Part shown: in pieces, positions 54,016 to 63,043 of the stretch
Position numbering within the stretch: position 1 is the stretch's first letter
Layout: every line of letters starts with the position of its first letter
DNA from: Zwartia vadi
GTDB taxonomy: Bacteria > Pseudomonadota > Gammaproteobacteria > Burkholderiales > Burkholderiaceae_B
Reading direction: 5' to 3'
Length of the DNA stretch: 64,000 bases
Assembly (NCBI RefSeq): GCF_030410375.1
Contig: NZ_JAUHHE010000007.1
Coordinates: 62,001 to 126,000 of the forward strand
Translations under genes and position numbers: made by a program
The notes under the pieces: model-generated
What the model was told of the DNA's origin: nothing
Database searches by the model: none
Seen by the model: only the letters and a program-made list of their open reading frames with translations

Positions 54016-54771
54016 GTGAATGTGAAACTATCAAACCTTGTGCGTGGCTTGACTGGCTTAATTATGCTGGTTGGGGTCTGGTGGGTGATGACAGTCCCTT
54101 TCTCCGAAAGCACCGGTATGGTTCGGCGATTCGCCCCGGGTCCTGCTTTGTTGACGCTGGCAGAGATGCTTAGCCGCGCAGAAATCTGGACGCATATCGG
54201 GGTGAGTTTGCAGCGTGTTTTTGTGGGTCTTGGATTTGCATTGCTTATCGGTGTCCCACTTGGCTTGTTATTGGGCGGATCGACAAAACTAAATGCCACG
54301 TTCTCTCCGGCCTTTCAGTTTTTGCGAATGATTTCACCGTTGTCGTGGATGCCGATCGCCGTCATCGCCTTTGGTGTCGGCAATCAGCCAGTTTATTTTC
54401 TACTGGCTTTTGCCGCAGTGTGGCCCATCATGCTGAACACGATTGCAGGGATGCGCGCATTGGATCCTCGTTGGTTGCAGCTGTCTAAAAGTCTTGCCGC
54501 GACACGTTGGGAAACACTTCGCGGTGTTGTGTTGCCAGGCGTGCTCGGACATATTTTGACAGGCGCGCGACTAGCGATTGGCATCGTATGGATTGTGTTG
54601 GTGCCGTGTGAAATGCTTGGAGTGACTGCGGGACTTGGATATTTTATTTTGGATACGCGAGACCGCTTGGCCTATCACGAATTGATGGCCACGATTGTAT
54701 TGATTGGAATTCTCGGATTCCTTCTCGATTGGATTTTCAGGGAAGTTTGTCAATTATGGAGCAAGGCATGA
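54016..54771 (+). CDS. ABC transporter permease (nitrate/sulfonate/taurine type)
   Basis: The 251-aa inner-membrane subunit has six predicted helices. The BPD_transp_1 region has SLQRVFVGLGFALLIGVPLG, ISPLSWMPIAVIAFGVGNQP and the EAA loop AGMRALDPRWLQLSKSLAATR with WETLRGVVLPGVLGHILTGARL. It starts with GTG, 3 bases after the binding-protein stop. Its stop overlaps the OsmC start (ATGA). Confidence 0.93.
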   Translation: MNVKLSNLVRGLTGLIMLVGVWWVMTVPFSESTGMVRRFAPGPALLTLAEMLSRAEIWTHIGVSLQRVFVGLGFALLIGVPLGLLLGGSTKLNATFSPAFQFLRMISPLSWMPIAVIAFGVGNQPVYFLLAFAAVWPIMLNTIAGMRALDPRWLQLSKSLAATRWETLRGVVLPGVLGHILTGARLAIGIVWIVLVPCEMLGVTAGLGYFILDTRDRLAYHELMATIVLIGILGFLLDWIFREVCQLWSKA

Positions 54772-55319
54772 GCAATACTCAACACGCAGAGACCGTCAAT
54801 GTATATTTGCGTCCAATCGATGCAACAGGCCTTTCCGCCTTTGCCGAGAAGGGTCGGTCCAATCCCGCAGCCAAGGGAACGAACAAGGTTCACACGGTAC
54901 TGGAGGGGCAGTACAGATCTTTGAGCTATGTCGGCGATCACGAGCCTGTGATTGTGGATGAGCCACTGCATTTGTTTGGTCAGAATACTGCGCCTGCGCC
55001 AGGAGAAATTGTTCTTTCTGGTCTGGGCGGTTGTCTGGCAGTCGGTATTCAGGCAGTGGCCACATGGAAACAAATCAAGCTCACCAAGCTTGAGATTTTT
55101 CTTGAAGGAGATATTGGAAACTCCGCGGCATGGGGGGCGGGCGGAGCTTTGGATAAACAGCCTACGCAAATGGGGTTTCAGGCTGTTCGTGTCAAGGTTC
55201 ATGTCGAGGGAGATGCGCCGCAAGAAGTTCTCGACGAGATCGTCAAGCATGCCAATTACTACTCGCCAGTGGCAAATAGCATTCGTAATCCCATCCCTTT
55301 TGAAATCAGTCGCGCTTAG
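54768..55319 (+). CDS. OsmC family protein with only one of the two usual cysteines
   Basis: The 183-aa protein begins at 54768 (GGAG upstream; ATGA overlap with the permease). The OsmC fold is shown by TVLEGQYRSLSYVGDH, EIVLSGLGGCLAVGIQAVATW and KLTKLEIFLEGDI. The C-terminus has YYSPVANSIRNPIPFEI. Peroxidase members use two Cys: the first is present in GGC; the second, expected as CPV, is Ser in YYSPVAN. So hydroperoxide reduction by the usual thiol pair is unlikely. A thiol-binding, carrier or one-Cys peroxidase role in the operon is possible. Confidence 0.88.
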   Translation: MSNTQHAETVNVYLRPIDATGLSAFAEKGRSNPAAKGTNKVHTVLEGQYRSLSYVGDHEPVIVDEPLHLFGQNTAPAPGEIVLSGLGGCLAVGIQAVATWKQIKLTKLEIFLEGDIGNSAAWGAGGALDKQPTQMGFQAVRVKVHVEGDAPQEVLDEIVKHANYYSPVANSIRNPIPFEISRA

Positions 55320-55333
55320 TCAGAGAGAATGAA

Positions 55334-56452
55334 ATGAAACCGTTCGAGGCTGGTAAAGAATCATTATTAGGAATCGTACGTTCGATTGCGCAGGGGGATT
55401 TGGCTAAGAACGTCCAGGCGATTGACCAGCAAGGACTTTACCCGGAGAGCATACTGCGTCAGCTTGCAGCGGCAGGTGCAATGAGCGCCCATCTGCGAGC
55501 GCCTCACGGTTTCAATGATTTCGGATTGGCTATTCAGTCAATCGCCGAAGTTTCGCGAGTGTGTGGCTCAACAGGTTTCATGATGTGGTGCCAGGCAGTG
55601 TGTGGTCTCTATCTACAAGAGGCCTCCTCAACTGCGTTACAGGGACGCACTCTTTCTATGCATGTTTCAGGTGAGCGCCTGGGCGGCACTGCTTTGTCCA
55701 ATCCCATGAAGACCTACGCCAAAATTGAATCTTTTATGCTCAAGGCGGTTCGTGTGGAAGGTGGTTACCAAGTTAGTGGTAGTTTGCCTTGGGTGAGCAA
55801 TCTTGGTCAGGGTCATTACTGCGGAGCAATCGCCTCCATCAACAATGGAAATGATGCGCGGGAGTTGATGTTTCTATTACGTTGCGACGCTCAAGGCGTG
55901 ACCTTGCGCGAGTGCCCGCACTTTTCCGGAATGGAAGGAACAGGTACATACGCTTTGCATTTGAATGATTATTTTGTACCTGCGGCAGAGGTGATTGCCG
56001 AGCCGGCAAGACCCTTGATTAAAAAAATCAGAGCCGCCTTTGTCATGCTGCAATGTGGCATGGCGGTCGGTGTCATACAAGGTGCAATTGATTCGATGTG
56101 GGCGGTCGAGGATCAACTGGGTCATGTGAATCGCTATCTCGAAGACCGGCCAGATGCCCTGGAAGAAGAGCTAAACGAGTTGTCCGCCCGTATCGCGATG
56201 CTTGCACAAACGCCTTTCGATGACAGTGATGCGTTTTTTATTCAAGTACTTGATGCGCGTGCGCACGGTGCGGAGCTCAGTCTGAGGGCTGCCCAATCCG
56301 CACTGTTGCATCAGGGTGCACGAGGTTACTTGTTGAGCTCTGAAGTGCAGCGACGCGTGCGAGAGTCGCATTTTGTCGCGATTGTGACCCCTGCGATCAA
56401 GCATTTGCGTAGTGAGATGGCCAGGCTGAGTCAGGAGACGCTGCCGGCATGA
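55334..56452 (+). CDS. acyl-CoA-dehydrogenase-fold flavoprotein (SfnB/DszC-like, possible monooxygenase)
   Basis: The 372-aa protein has the ACAD fold. The N-terminal helices ([26 protein letters not shown]) are followed by [18 protein letters not shown], a beta domain with [21 protein letters not shown], and C-terminal helices with [22 protein letters not shown]. Dehydrogenases end with an EGT-type motif holding a catalytic Glu; here the place reads [14 protein letters not shown]. That points away from acyl-CoA dehydrogenation and toward reduced-flavin monooxygenases such as DszC or SfnB, used for sulfur compounds. The stop overlaps the rubredoxin-reductase start (ATGA), suggesting a direct electron partner. 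Confidence 0.85.
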   Translation: MKPFEAGKESLLGIVRSIAQGDLAKNVQAIDQQGLYPESILRQLAAAGAMSAHLRAPHGFNDFGLAIQSIAEVSRVCGSTGFMMWCQAVCGLYLQEASSTALQGRTLSMHVSGERLGGTALSNPMKTYAKIESFMLKAVRVEGGYQVSGSLPWVSNLGQGHYCGAIASINNGNDARELMFLLRCDAQGVTLRECPHFSGMEGTGTYALHLNDYFVPAAEVIAEPARPLIKKIRAAFVMLQCGMAVGVIQGAIDSMWAVEDQLGHVNRYLEDRPDALEEELNELSARIAMLAQTPFDDSDAFFIQVLDARAHGAELSLRAAQSALLHQGARGYLLSSEVQRRVRESHFVAIVTPAIKHLRSEMARLSQETLPA

Positions 56453-57702
56453 GTACGCAAGATGACTGGAGGGAATATCTCTGCAAAGCTTGCGGCTACA
56501 TTTATCGTGAGCGCGATGGTGATCCGGATAGTGGATTGGCGCCGGGGACACGCTTTGAGGATATCCCGGAGGACTGGTATTGCCCTGTATGCGGAGTCAC
56601 CAAAGCTGACTTTGTGTTGTTGGATCGTCGACAGAATGAGAGGAGACAGACTCAGCGACCTATTTCCCCTGTTTCCGATCTCACAAGTCGTCGAAGCAGA
56701 GCGGATAAGCGAGATTTCGATGTCGTGATTGTCGGTGGTGGAACAGCGGCATGGACGGTCGCGGAAACCTTGCGAGAGTTTTCTGAAGAGCTAACGATCG
56801 CAATCATTGCGCAATGTGATGCAGATCGTTATGACAAACCGCTTTTATCAGTTGCGATTGCCCGAGATTTTCCTGTGGACCAGCTTGTCAAAGAGTCGGG
56901 TGAAGAGGCTGCTCGACGACTCAGGCTTTCACTTTTTTCTCGAACAACTGCGATCAGTATCCGAACCTCTGCGCAGGTTGTTCGCACCACCCTCGGAAGT
57001 CTTCGCTATACGTACTTGGTGATTGCCCAGGGGGCTCAATCTGTCATTCCGGCCAATTTGTCGGCCGAATATTGTTGGCGTATTAATCATTTGCATCAAT
57101 ATGCTCAGTTTCGTCGTGCTTTAGGTTCAACCTCGCGCCGCGTCTTAGTGATTGGAGCAGGCTTGATTGGCTCAGAGCTTTCCAATGATCTGGCTTTGGG
57201 TGGACATACTGTGACACTTGTTGATCTGGCAGATAGACCGCTTGCACGGCTGTTGACGCAGGCAGATCAATCAGCGGCTTTGTTAAAGGCATGGGAAGGT
57301 TTACCTCTCGAATTCATCGGCGACACCGAGGTGCTTGAGATTCGAAAAAACTTGATTAGCGGTTATGAAGTTCGTTTAAGTCACGAGAGAAAGCTGCATG
57401 TCGATGCGATCGTCACGGCAACGGGCCTGCGTACATGTGATCGCCTCGTGAAAGGTGCGGAACTTGCCTGGAACAATGGCATCGCTGTTGACCGGAGAAC
57501 ATTGATGACGAGTGTGGCGAATATTTACGCCCTAGGGGATTGCATTTCTGTTGATGGTGTGACCAGTCGTTTTATTGAACCCATTCGTCGACAGGCATTG
57601 ACGATCGCGAGTCAAATTGCAGGGGAAACGTTGATCCCCTATAAAAATCAACGTGTACCAGTCCGGATCAAAACAACTTCTTTACCCCTGACGGTCTATT
57701 AG
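56449..57702 (+). CDS. rubredoxin fused to FAD-dependent NAD(P)H reductase
   Basis: The 417-aa protein joins two electron carriers usually made separately. Residues 8-57 are rubredoxin with Cys pairs CKACG (12, 15) and CPVCG (45, 48) and the [18 protein letters not shown] run. Residues 58-89 are an Arg/Gln-rich linker. Residues 90-417 are a rubredoxin-reductase-like flavoprotein: [19 protein letters not shown] (FAD), [21 protein letters not shown] (NAD(P)), ATGLRTCD and IYALGDC. It could pass electrons from NAD(P)H to the flavoprotein encoded just upstream, with which it overlaps by four bases. Its 3' end overlaps the convergent dioxygenase gene by 4 bases. Confidence 0.9.
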   Translation: MSTQDDWREYLCKACGYIYRERDGDPDSGLAPGTRFEDIPEDWYCPVCGVTKADFVLLDRRQNERRQTQRPISPVSDLTSRRSRADKRDFDVVIVGGGTAAWTVAETLREFSEELTIAIIAQCDADRYDKPLLSVAIARDFPVDQLVKESGEEAARRLRLSLFSRTTAISIRTSAQVVRTTLGSLRYTYLVIAQGAQSVIPANLSAEYCWRINHLHQYAQFRRALGSTSRRVLVIGAGLIGSELSNDLALGGHTVTLVDLADRPLARLLTQADQSAALLKAWEGLPLEFIGDTEVLEIRKNLISGYEVRLSHERKLHVDAIVTATGLRTCDRLVKGAELAWNNGIAVDRRTLMTSVANIYALGDCISVDGVTSRFIEPIRRQALTIASQIAGETLIPYKNQRVPVRIKTTSLPLTVY

Positions 57703-58502
57703 TTGGGTAATGAAGACTCACCCCAGACGTAAGACTCCATCGATAGCATCCCGTGGCGTACCTCTGTTTCCAAGATACGCATGGCGTCTTCTTTTGAACT
57801 CGCGCCAAGCGCGACAAAGAGCGGGAGAAAATGCTCATCCGTCGGATGCGCCCTGACGGCATGTGGTGCCAGTGTCCGGTAATTCAACAAAGTGTGCAGG
57901 TCTCGACTTTGTATAGCGTCGCGTACCCAAGTTGAAAATTCCTCAACATAAGTCTGGGCCTTGACATTTTCTCCTCCGCGAAACTCGTACAAGTTATGTG
58001 TCATGCTGCCTGAACCAATTATCGCGATTCCTTCTTCTCTCAGGACGGACAGAGCTTGACCGATTAGCAAGGCGGATGCTGGCGTTGCATCCTCGGGAAG
58101 TGATACGGGAATAATGGGAATATCTGCCTGCGGACGCAAATGCATAAGAGGAACCCAGGCTCCGTGGTCCAACCCTTGCTCAGGATCAAGTTCCGCCTTC
58201 AGGCCTGCCGATTCGAGTGATTGTCGAACCTGTCGGGACAAGTCTTGAGACCCTCGCGCAGGATAGTGAAGCGTGTAAAGGACTCTGGGAAAACCACTGA
58301 AATCATGGATGGTTTCAGGACGAAGGTGACCACCTACTTTGAGTCCCCGTGTTTGCCAGTGGGGCGACACCACCACAATCCCGCGTACCTTGTCCAACTG
58401 TGCGCCCAGCTTGGCTAGTTGCGCGCCGAGCGCCCCCGGTTCGATTGCCAGCATTGGCGAGCCATGTGAAACAAAAAGTACAGGTGCGGGTGTAGTGGTC
58501 AT
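57699..58502 (-). CDS. DODA-type extradiol ring-cleaving dioxygenase (YgiD-like)
   Basis: The 267-aa non-haem metal dioxygenase of the LigB/4,5-DOPA family has [16 protein letters not shown] (metal His), [27 protein letters not shown] and [14 protein letters not shown]. Family members cleave catechol-type rings such as DOPA; the real substrate in bacteria is mostly unknown. The ATG at 58502 gives the normal start; the longer open frame is not supported. It lies 47 bases after a DoxX gene and both are divergent from a LysR gene, a common trio. Confidence 0.92.
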   Translation of the reverse strand: MTTTPAPVLFVSHGSPMLAIEPGALGAQLAKLGAQLDKVRGIVVVSPHWQTRGLKVGGHLRPETIHDFSGFPRVLYTLHYPARGSQDLSRQVRQSLESAGLKAELDPEQGLDHGAWVPLMHLRPQADIPIIPVSLPEDATPASALLIGQALSVLREEGIAIIGSGSMTHNLYEFRGGENVKAQTYVEEFSTWVRDAIQSRDLHTLLNYRTLAPHAVRAHPTDEHFLPLFVALGASSKEDAMRILETEVRHGMLSMESYVWGESSLPN

Positions 58503-58549
58503 GATGAGTATTGAGTATTCGCGTCTTGTTATGTCGAGCAATCTGATGA

Positions 58550-58969
58550 TTAACCGGCGTTCTGCTTGCCTTGCGCGCCAAGTGCCCAAGCACCTGCTCC
58601 GTGTGCAGCCAATATCAACAGACCGCCAACAACGCCCACGTTTTTATAAAACATCAGTTGTTGCATGAAAGCTTGATCAGCTGGAACTGCCCAGTACGCA
58701 TGAAATGAAACAGAGGCAACAGCGGTGAACACGGCAAGGATCAAAGCCGCTGAGCGAGTAAAGAGTCCTGTGATCAAAGCCAAACCACCGCCGATTTCGA
58801 CCAAGATTGCGATGACGGCCGCCAACGATGCTAAGGGCAGACCGACTGAGTTGATGTAGCCCACGGTACCTTCAAAACCGCTGATTTTTGAAAATCCGGC
58901 GGGCAAAAATAGGGCTGCGAGCGCCAAACGACCAAGAAGCGTTAAACCATTTTGGAGAGTCGTATGCAT
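58550..58969 (-). CDS. DoxX family membrane protein
   Basis: The 139-aa protein has four predicted helices. LGRLALAALFLPAGFSKISGF, IAILVEIGGGLALITGLFTR, and QQLMFYKNVGVVGGLLILAAHG are the DoxX signatures. Members are inner-membrane proteins tied to thiosulfate:quinone oxidoreductase or to redox stress; this one is of the YqjF/DoxX-like type. It heads the transcript with the dioxygenase gene. Confidence 0.92.
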   Translation of the reverse strand: MHTTLQNGLTLLGRLALAALFLPAGFSKISGFEGTVGYINSVGLPLASLAAVIAILVEIGGGLALITGLFTRSAALILAVFTAVASVSFHAYWAVPADQAFMQQLMFYKNVGVVGGLLILAAHGAGAWALGAQGKQNAG

Positions 58970-59087
58970 AAAAAATCCTTAGAGAGTAAGTAGGAAGTGA
59001 ATTTAAAGAAACAGTTGAAAGTTTATTGGTGGTTTAAATGAAGATAAATACTGTAAATTATTATTTATTATCTTTAAAATAGAGACA

Positions 59088-59981
59088 ATGGACAGATTTG
59101 ATGCGATGCGTGCCTTTGTGGCGGTAGTGGATGCGGGCAGTTTTGTCGGTGGTGCTGACCGTCTGCAGATTTCCAAGGCGGTTGTTTCACGCCTGGTCGC
59201 AGAGCTCGAGGAGCATCTCGGAGTGCGGTTGCTTCATCGCACGACGCGCAAACTCTCTCTGACGCCGGAGGGTGATACGTATGTTGGAAGATGTCGCAAC
59301 GTGTTGCTCGAGCTTCAAGAAGCTGAGGATGATGTCACGCATCGCAGTGCGCAGGCGCGGGGCATATTGCGTATCAATGTTCCAGTTAGCTACGGCCTTT
59401 CGCATCTCGCCGCGTTGTGGCCTGCTTTTATGGAAAAGCATCCGGAAGTTATCTTGGACATCACGCTTTCAGATCGCGTGGTGGATTTGGTTGAAGAGGG
59501 TTACGACTTGGCGGTGCGAATCGGCAAGCTAGAGTCATCGACATTAGTCAGTCGCCGGTTGAGTCGAACGAGGATGGTGTTGTGCGCCTCGCCAGGCTAC
59601 ATCGAGAAATATTCCTCACCGCGCATGCCTGAGGATTTGAGCCAACATCGAATTTTTGCCTACAGTTTGTTGTCTTCGGGTGATCAATGGTTGTTCACGT
59701 CTGAACATGACGCAAAACGTCAGGTCTCAGTTCGTATCGCACCGGTGATGAGGACTAATAACGGTGATACGTGCCGGGCAGCGGCGCTGCAAGATCAAGG
59801 GATTGTTTTGCAACCAGACTTTTTGATAGGAGATGACATTCGAACAGGTCGTCTGGTTGAGCTCATGCCAGCATGGCGGGCAGGAGAGCTCGGCATACAC
59901 GCTGTGTATCCGAGCCGTCGATATTTGTCGGCCAAAGTGCGGTTGTTAGTCGATTATCTGGCCGATCAGTTATCCAAATAG
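59088..59981 (+). CDS. LysR family transcriptional regulator (AaeR/DsdC-like group)
   Basis: The 297-aa protein has MDRFDAMRAFVAVVDAGSFV, LQISKAVVSRLVAELEEHLG and LLHRTTRKLSLTPEGDTYVGRC, the usual start of a very common LysR branch. The effector domain includes GYDLAVRIGKLESSTLVSRRL. It is 118 bases from the divergent DoxX-dioxygenase pair, which it probably regulates. The gap is very AT-rich. Confidence 0.93.
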   Translation: MDRFDAMRAFVAVVDAGSFVGGADRLQISKAVVSRLVAELEEHLGVRLLHRTTRKLSLTPEGDTYVGRCRNVLLELQEAEDDVTHRSAQARGILRINVPVSYGLSHLAALWPAFMEKHPEVILDITLSDRVVDLVEEGYDLAVRIGKLESSTLVSRRLSRTRMVLCASPGYIEKYSSPRMPEDLSQHRIFAYSLLSSGDQWLFTSEHDAKRQVSVRIAPVMRTNNGDTCRAAALQDQGIVLQPDFLIGDDIRTGRLVELMPAWRAGELGIHAVYPSRRYLSAKVRLLVDYLADQLSK

Positions 59982-59995
59982 CTTTGCTTTAATCA

Positions 59996-61720
59996 TCAGC
60001 GCTTCAAGTCATGCAATGCGCTTTTCATCAAGTCTTTTACATCACTAATACGACCGCTCAAGAGCGCCTTGGCGCTATAGGTTGCCATGCCCACAACGTT
60101 TTGTGCAGAGACTGTTGGCGGCATCACGAGCTCATAGCGATTGGTATGCACATCGAGCAGTGCGGGGCCTGGATGAGATAGAAAATCTTGTACCGCTTGC
60201 TCGAGGTCTTCGCTGCGTTTGACTTCAAAGCCTTTCAATCCAACCGCCTCAGCAATTTTGGCGAAGCTTGGATTTTTAAGGTCTGTGTAGTTGTTGAGCA
60301 AACCTTCCGTTTTCATTTCCATCTCGACAAAATTCAGTGCGCCGTTATTGAGTACAGCAATTTTGATGGGTAAATTTTCCTGATGAATCGTGAGGAGGTC
60401 TCCCATCAACATCGCCAGGCCACCGTCACCAGCCATACAAACCACCTGACGATCGGGATACGCTTTTTTCAGACCCAGTGCCATCGGCATGCCATTGGCC
60501 ATCGTCGCATGACGCAAGCTGATCATCGTGCGACGTTTACCGTTGGTTTTGATGTGTCGCAAGGTCCACACCATCGCTGTACCCGTGTCCGCAGTGAACA
60601 GGGCGTCATCATCCGCGTATTTATTGAGCAAACTTGCAAGATGTTGGGGATGAATCATCTCGCCATGGCCGGGTTGTTCTTCGGCGAGCAGTGTGGCCTC
60701 GGTCTTTCTGCGTTGCTCAAGACATTCCTTTAAAAATGTCTCGTCTGAGCGTTCTTTGACCATGGGCAGTAATGCCTGCAGCGAGGCGATGATATCGCCT
60801 TCCAAGCCGAGCGTGATGGGATGACGCCGGCCAAGTCGCGCGCCATCGCGGTCAATTTGCACAATCTTTGCGTGCTTGGGATAGAACTGGCCCCAGGCAA
60901 AATCCGCGCCTAGCAAGAGCAAGGTATCGCATTCGGTCATCATGTGGAAACCGGAGTGCACACCCAGTAGGCCCGTCATGCCAACATTGTAGGGGTTGTC
61001 GTATTCAACAAAGTCTTTCGCGCGAGAGGTATGGGCGATCGGAGCTTTTAACTTTTTCGCCAACTCAACTAACAGGTCATGTGCTCCCTGACATCCTGCA
61101 CCCGCATAGATACCGATTTTCTTACCTGAATCCAGAATGGCGGCAGTTTGCGCAAGTTCGCTGTCAGATGGACGGCGCACGGGACTTGGAAAGTGTACGG
61201 AGTAGGGAATATCATCTTTGATCGCTGTGCTGCTGACATCGACGGGCAAGATAATGACGGCAGGTCCTTTTTTGCTAATCGCTGCCTGGCAAGCCAGTAC
61301 TGCGACCCGGCGAGCTTGCTCGGCGTTGTAGACCTGTTCACAAAATACTGAACAGTCAGAGAAAACTTTTTGGAAGTCCACTTCCTGCGGCATATCCAGA
61401 CCAAGACTCATGGTGTCCAGTTGACTGGCGATCACAATCAACGGCGCATGATTGCGATGGGCTTCGTACACGCCATTGATCAGATGCAGGCTGCCAGGGC
61501 CGCAGGAGCCCGCACAACCGGCCAGCACACCACTCATGTAGGATTCAGCGCCTGCTGCAAAGGCCCCTACTTCTTCATGTCGTGTGTGGACCCATTCGAT
61601 CTTGCTTTTTGAGATCGCATCCGTGACGTGATTAAGCGTATCACCAACAACACCATAAATATGCCGAACTCCAGCCGACTCGAGTACTTCGACGATGACT
61701 TGCGCTGCATTTTTACCCAT
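59996..61720 (-). CDS. poxB: pyruvate dehydrogenase (quinone) / pyruvate oxidase
   Basis: The 574-aa thiamine-diphosphate flavoenzyme decarboxylates pyruvate to acetate and CO2 and passes electrons to ubiquinone. Marks are HIYGVVGDTLNHVTDAI, the ThDP Glu in WVHTRHEEVGAFAAGAES, the CGPGSLHLINGVYEA run, and FAD-domain IGIYAGAGCQGA. The ThDP-metal motif is VVCMAGDGGLAMLMGDLLTI, ending IAVLNN. The C-terminal end forms a short tail (DLMKSALHDLKR), as in membrane-activated PoxB. It is convergent with the LysR gene, 14 bases apart. Confidence 0.94.
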   Translation of the reverse strand: MGKNAAQVIVEVLESAGVRHIYGVVGDTLNHVTDAISKSKIEWVHTRHEEVGAFAAGAESYMSGVLAGCAGSCGPGSLHLINGVYEAHRNHAPLIVIASQLDTMSLGLDMPQEVDFQKVFSDCSVFCEQVYNAEQARRVAVLACQAAISKKGPAVIILPVDVSSTAIKDDIPYSVHFPSPVRRPSDSELAQTAAILDSGKKIGIYAGAGCQGAHDLLVELAKKLKAPIAHTSRAKDFVEYDNPYNVGMTGLLGVHSGFHMMTECDTLLLLGADFAWGQFYPKHAKIVQIDRDGARLGRRHPITLGLEGDIIASLQALLPMVKERSDETFLKECLEQRRKTEATLLAEEQPGHGEMIHPQHLASLLNKYADDDALFTADTGTAMVWTLRHIKTNGKRRTMISLRHATMANGMPMALGLKKAYPDRQVVCMAGDGGLAMLMGDLLTIHQENLPIKIAVLNNGALNFVEMEMKTEGLLNNYTDLKNPSFAKIAEAVGLKGFEVKRSEDLEQAVQDFLSHPGPALLDVHTNRYELVMPPTVSAQNVVGMATYSAKALLSGRISDVKDLMKSALHDLKR

Positions 61721-61762
61721 GATGGCATCCTGATCAGTCAGACGATAATTAAAAACAAACTA

Positions 61763-61772
61763 AGTATGCCAG
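61763..61772 (-). promoter_or_regulatory. tentative sigma-S-like -10 for poxB
   Basis: The minus strand reads CATACTTAG about 45 bases before the poxB ATG, close to the extended CTATACTT pattern seen in RpoS-dependent promoters. E. coli poxB is RpoS-dependent, but the match here is short and unproven. Confidence 0.3.
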
Positions 61773-61881
61773 TTTTAAGCTGAAATGAATCAAATGCGTT
61801 TACTAACATGGACCCGCATGGTAAAAAAAATGAATATTTCCTTGACCAAACTTCCTACACCACACAAGAGACAAGCATCCG

Positions 61882-63039
61882 ATGAGTATTCGAGGCAAGG
61901 CCTATATCGGGGGTATCTATGAACACCCGGCCCGAAAAATTGAAAATAAGTCACTGGCTCAGTTGCATGCTGAATGCGCGAAGGGTGCTCTGGAGGATGC
62001 TGGTTTAACCATCCATGATGTGGATGGTTATTTCTGTTCGACTGATGCGCCTGGCGGGTTAGGCGGTATCAATATGATTGATTACATGGGTTTGACAGTC
62101 AGACACTCTGACTCGACCAACACTGGTGGTTCTTCATATCTTTATTTAGTCGCCCACGCCGCCGAGGCAATCGCTGCGGGAAAGTGTAGTGTTGCACTGA
62201 TCACTTGCGCAGGTTTTGGTCGGCCTGGCACGATCGTGCGAGAGCTTGACTCCAATATTCCCGATACGCCCTTTGAGATGCCCTACGCTCCGGTGACGGT
62301 CAATTTATACGCGCTGGCGGCAATGCGTCATATGTACGAATTTGGTACAACCAGCGAGCAACTCGCCTGGGTCAAAGTAGCCGCTTCGCATCATGCCCAG
62401 CACAACCCGCACGCTTTTTTGAAAAAAGTGGTCACAGTTGAAGACGTGCTGAATTCCCCCATGATTTCAGATCCTCTGCATCGGCTTGACTGCTGCGTGG
62501 TGACGGACGGTGGCGGCGCGGTCATCGTGGTGAGTCCGGAGGTCGCCAAGCGGCTCAACCGTCCCTTGGTCAAACTGATTGGCAGCGGCGAGTCTCCAAA
62601 GGGCCAGATGGGTGGCAAGGTCGATATCACTTACTCAGGCGCGGTACGCTCGGGTCCGATTGCCTTTGCTGAGGCAGGTGTGACGCCTCAAGACATCAAG
62701 TACGCCTCTATCTATGACAGTTTCACTATCACAGTCATCATGACTCTTGAGGATTTAGGTTTTTGCAAAAAGGGCGAGGGTGGAAAGTTTGTCATGGATG
62801 GCAATCTCATTTCAGGGGTTGGCAAACTGCCTTTTAATACGGACGGAGGTGGCTTGTGCAACAACCATCCGGTTAACAGGGGAGGGATTACCAAGATCAT
62901 CGAAGCGGTGAGACAGTTGCGCGGGGAGGCTAATCCTCAGGTGCAGGTTAAAAATTGCGATCTGGCTTTGGCGCATGGTACAGGTGGTTTATTGGGTACG
63001 CGCCACGGCAGCGCGACACTCATTATGGAAAGAGAGTGA
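61882..63039 (+). CDS. thiolase-fold protein (SCP-x / lipid-transfer type) lacking the nucleophilic Cys
   Basis: The 385-aa protein follows the acetyl-CoA acetyltransferase-like branch (COG0183/Ltp): RGKAYIGGIYEHP, GALEDAGLTIHDVDGYFCSTDA, AEAIAAGKCSVALITCAGFGRPG, FTITVIMTLEDLGFC, and NTDGGGLCNNHPVNRGG, ending LAHGTGGLLGTRHGSATLI. Where thiolases have the acyl-accepting Cys this one reads TNTGGSSYLYLVAHA, so normal thiolysis is unlikely. Such proteins with a DUF35 partner, encoded next here, can be aldolases acting on side-chain CoA thioesters (Ltp2-ChsH2 type). The real substrate is unknown. Confidence 0.88.
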   Translation: MSIRGKAYIGGIYEHPARKIENKSLAQLHAECAKGALEDAGLTIHDVDGYFCSTDAPGGLGGINMIDYMGLTVRHSDSTNTGGSSYLYLVAHAAEAIAAGKCSVALITCAGFGRPGTIVRELDSNIPDTPFEMPYAPVTVNLYALAAMRHMYEFGTTSEQLAWVKVAASHHAQHNPHAFLKKVVTVEDVLNSPMISDPLHRLDCCVVTDGGGAVIVVSPEVAKRLNRPLVKLIGSGESPKGQMGGKVDITYSGAVRSGPIAFAEAGVTPQDIKYASIYDSFTITVIMTLEDLGFCKKGEGGKFVMDGNLISGVGKLPFNTDGGGLCNNHPVNRGGITKIIEAVRQLRGEANPQVQVKNCDLALAHGTGGLLGTRHGSATLIMERE

Positions 63040-63043
63040 TTCG

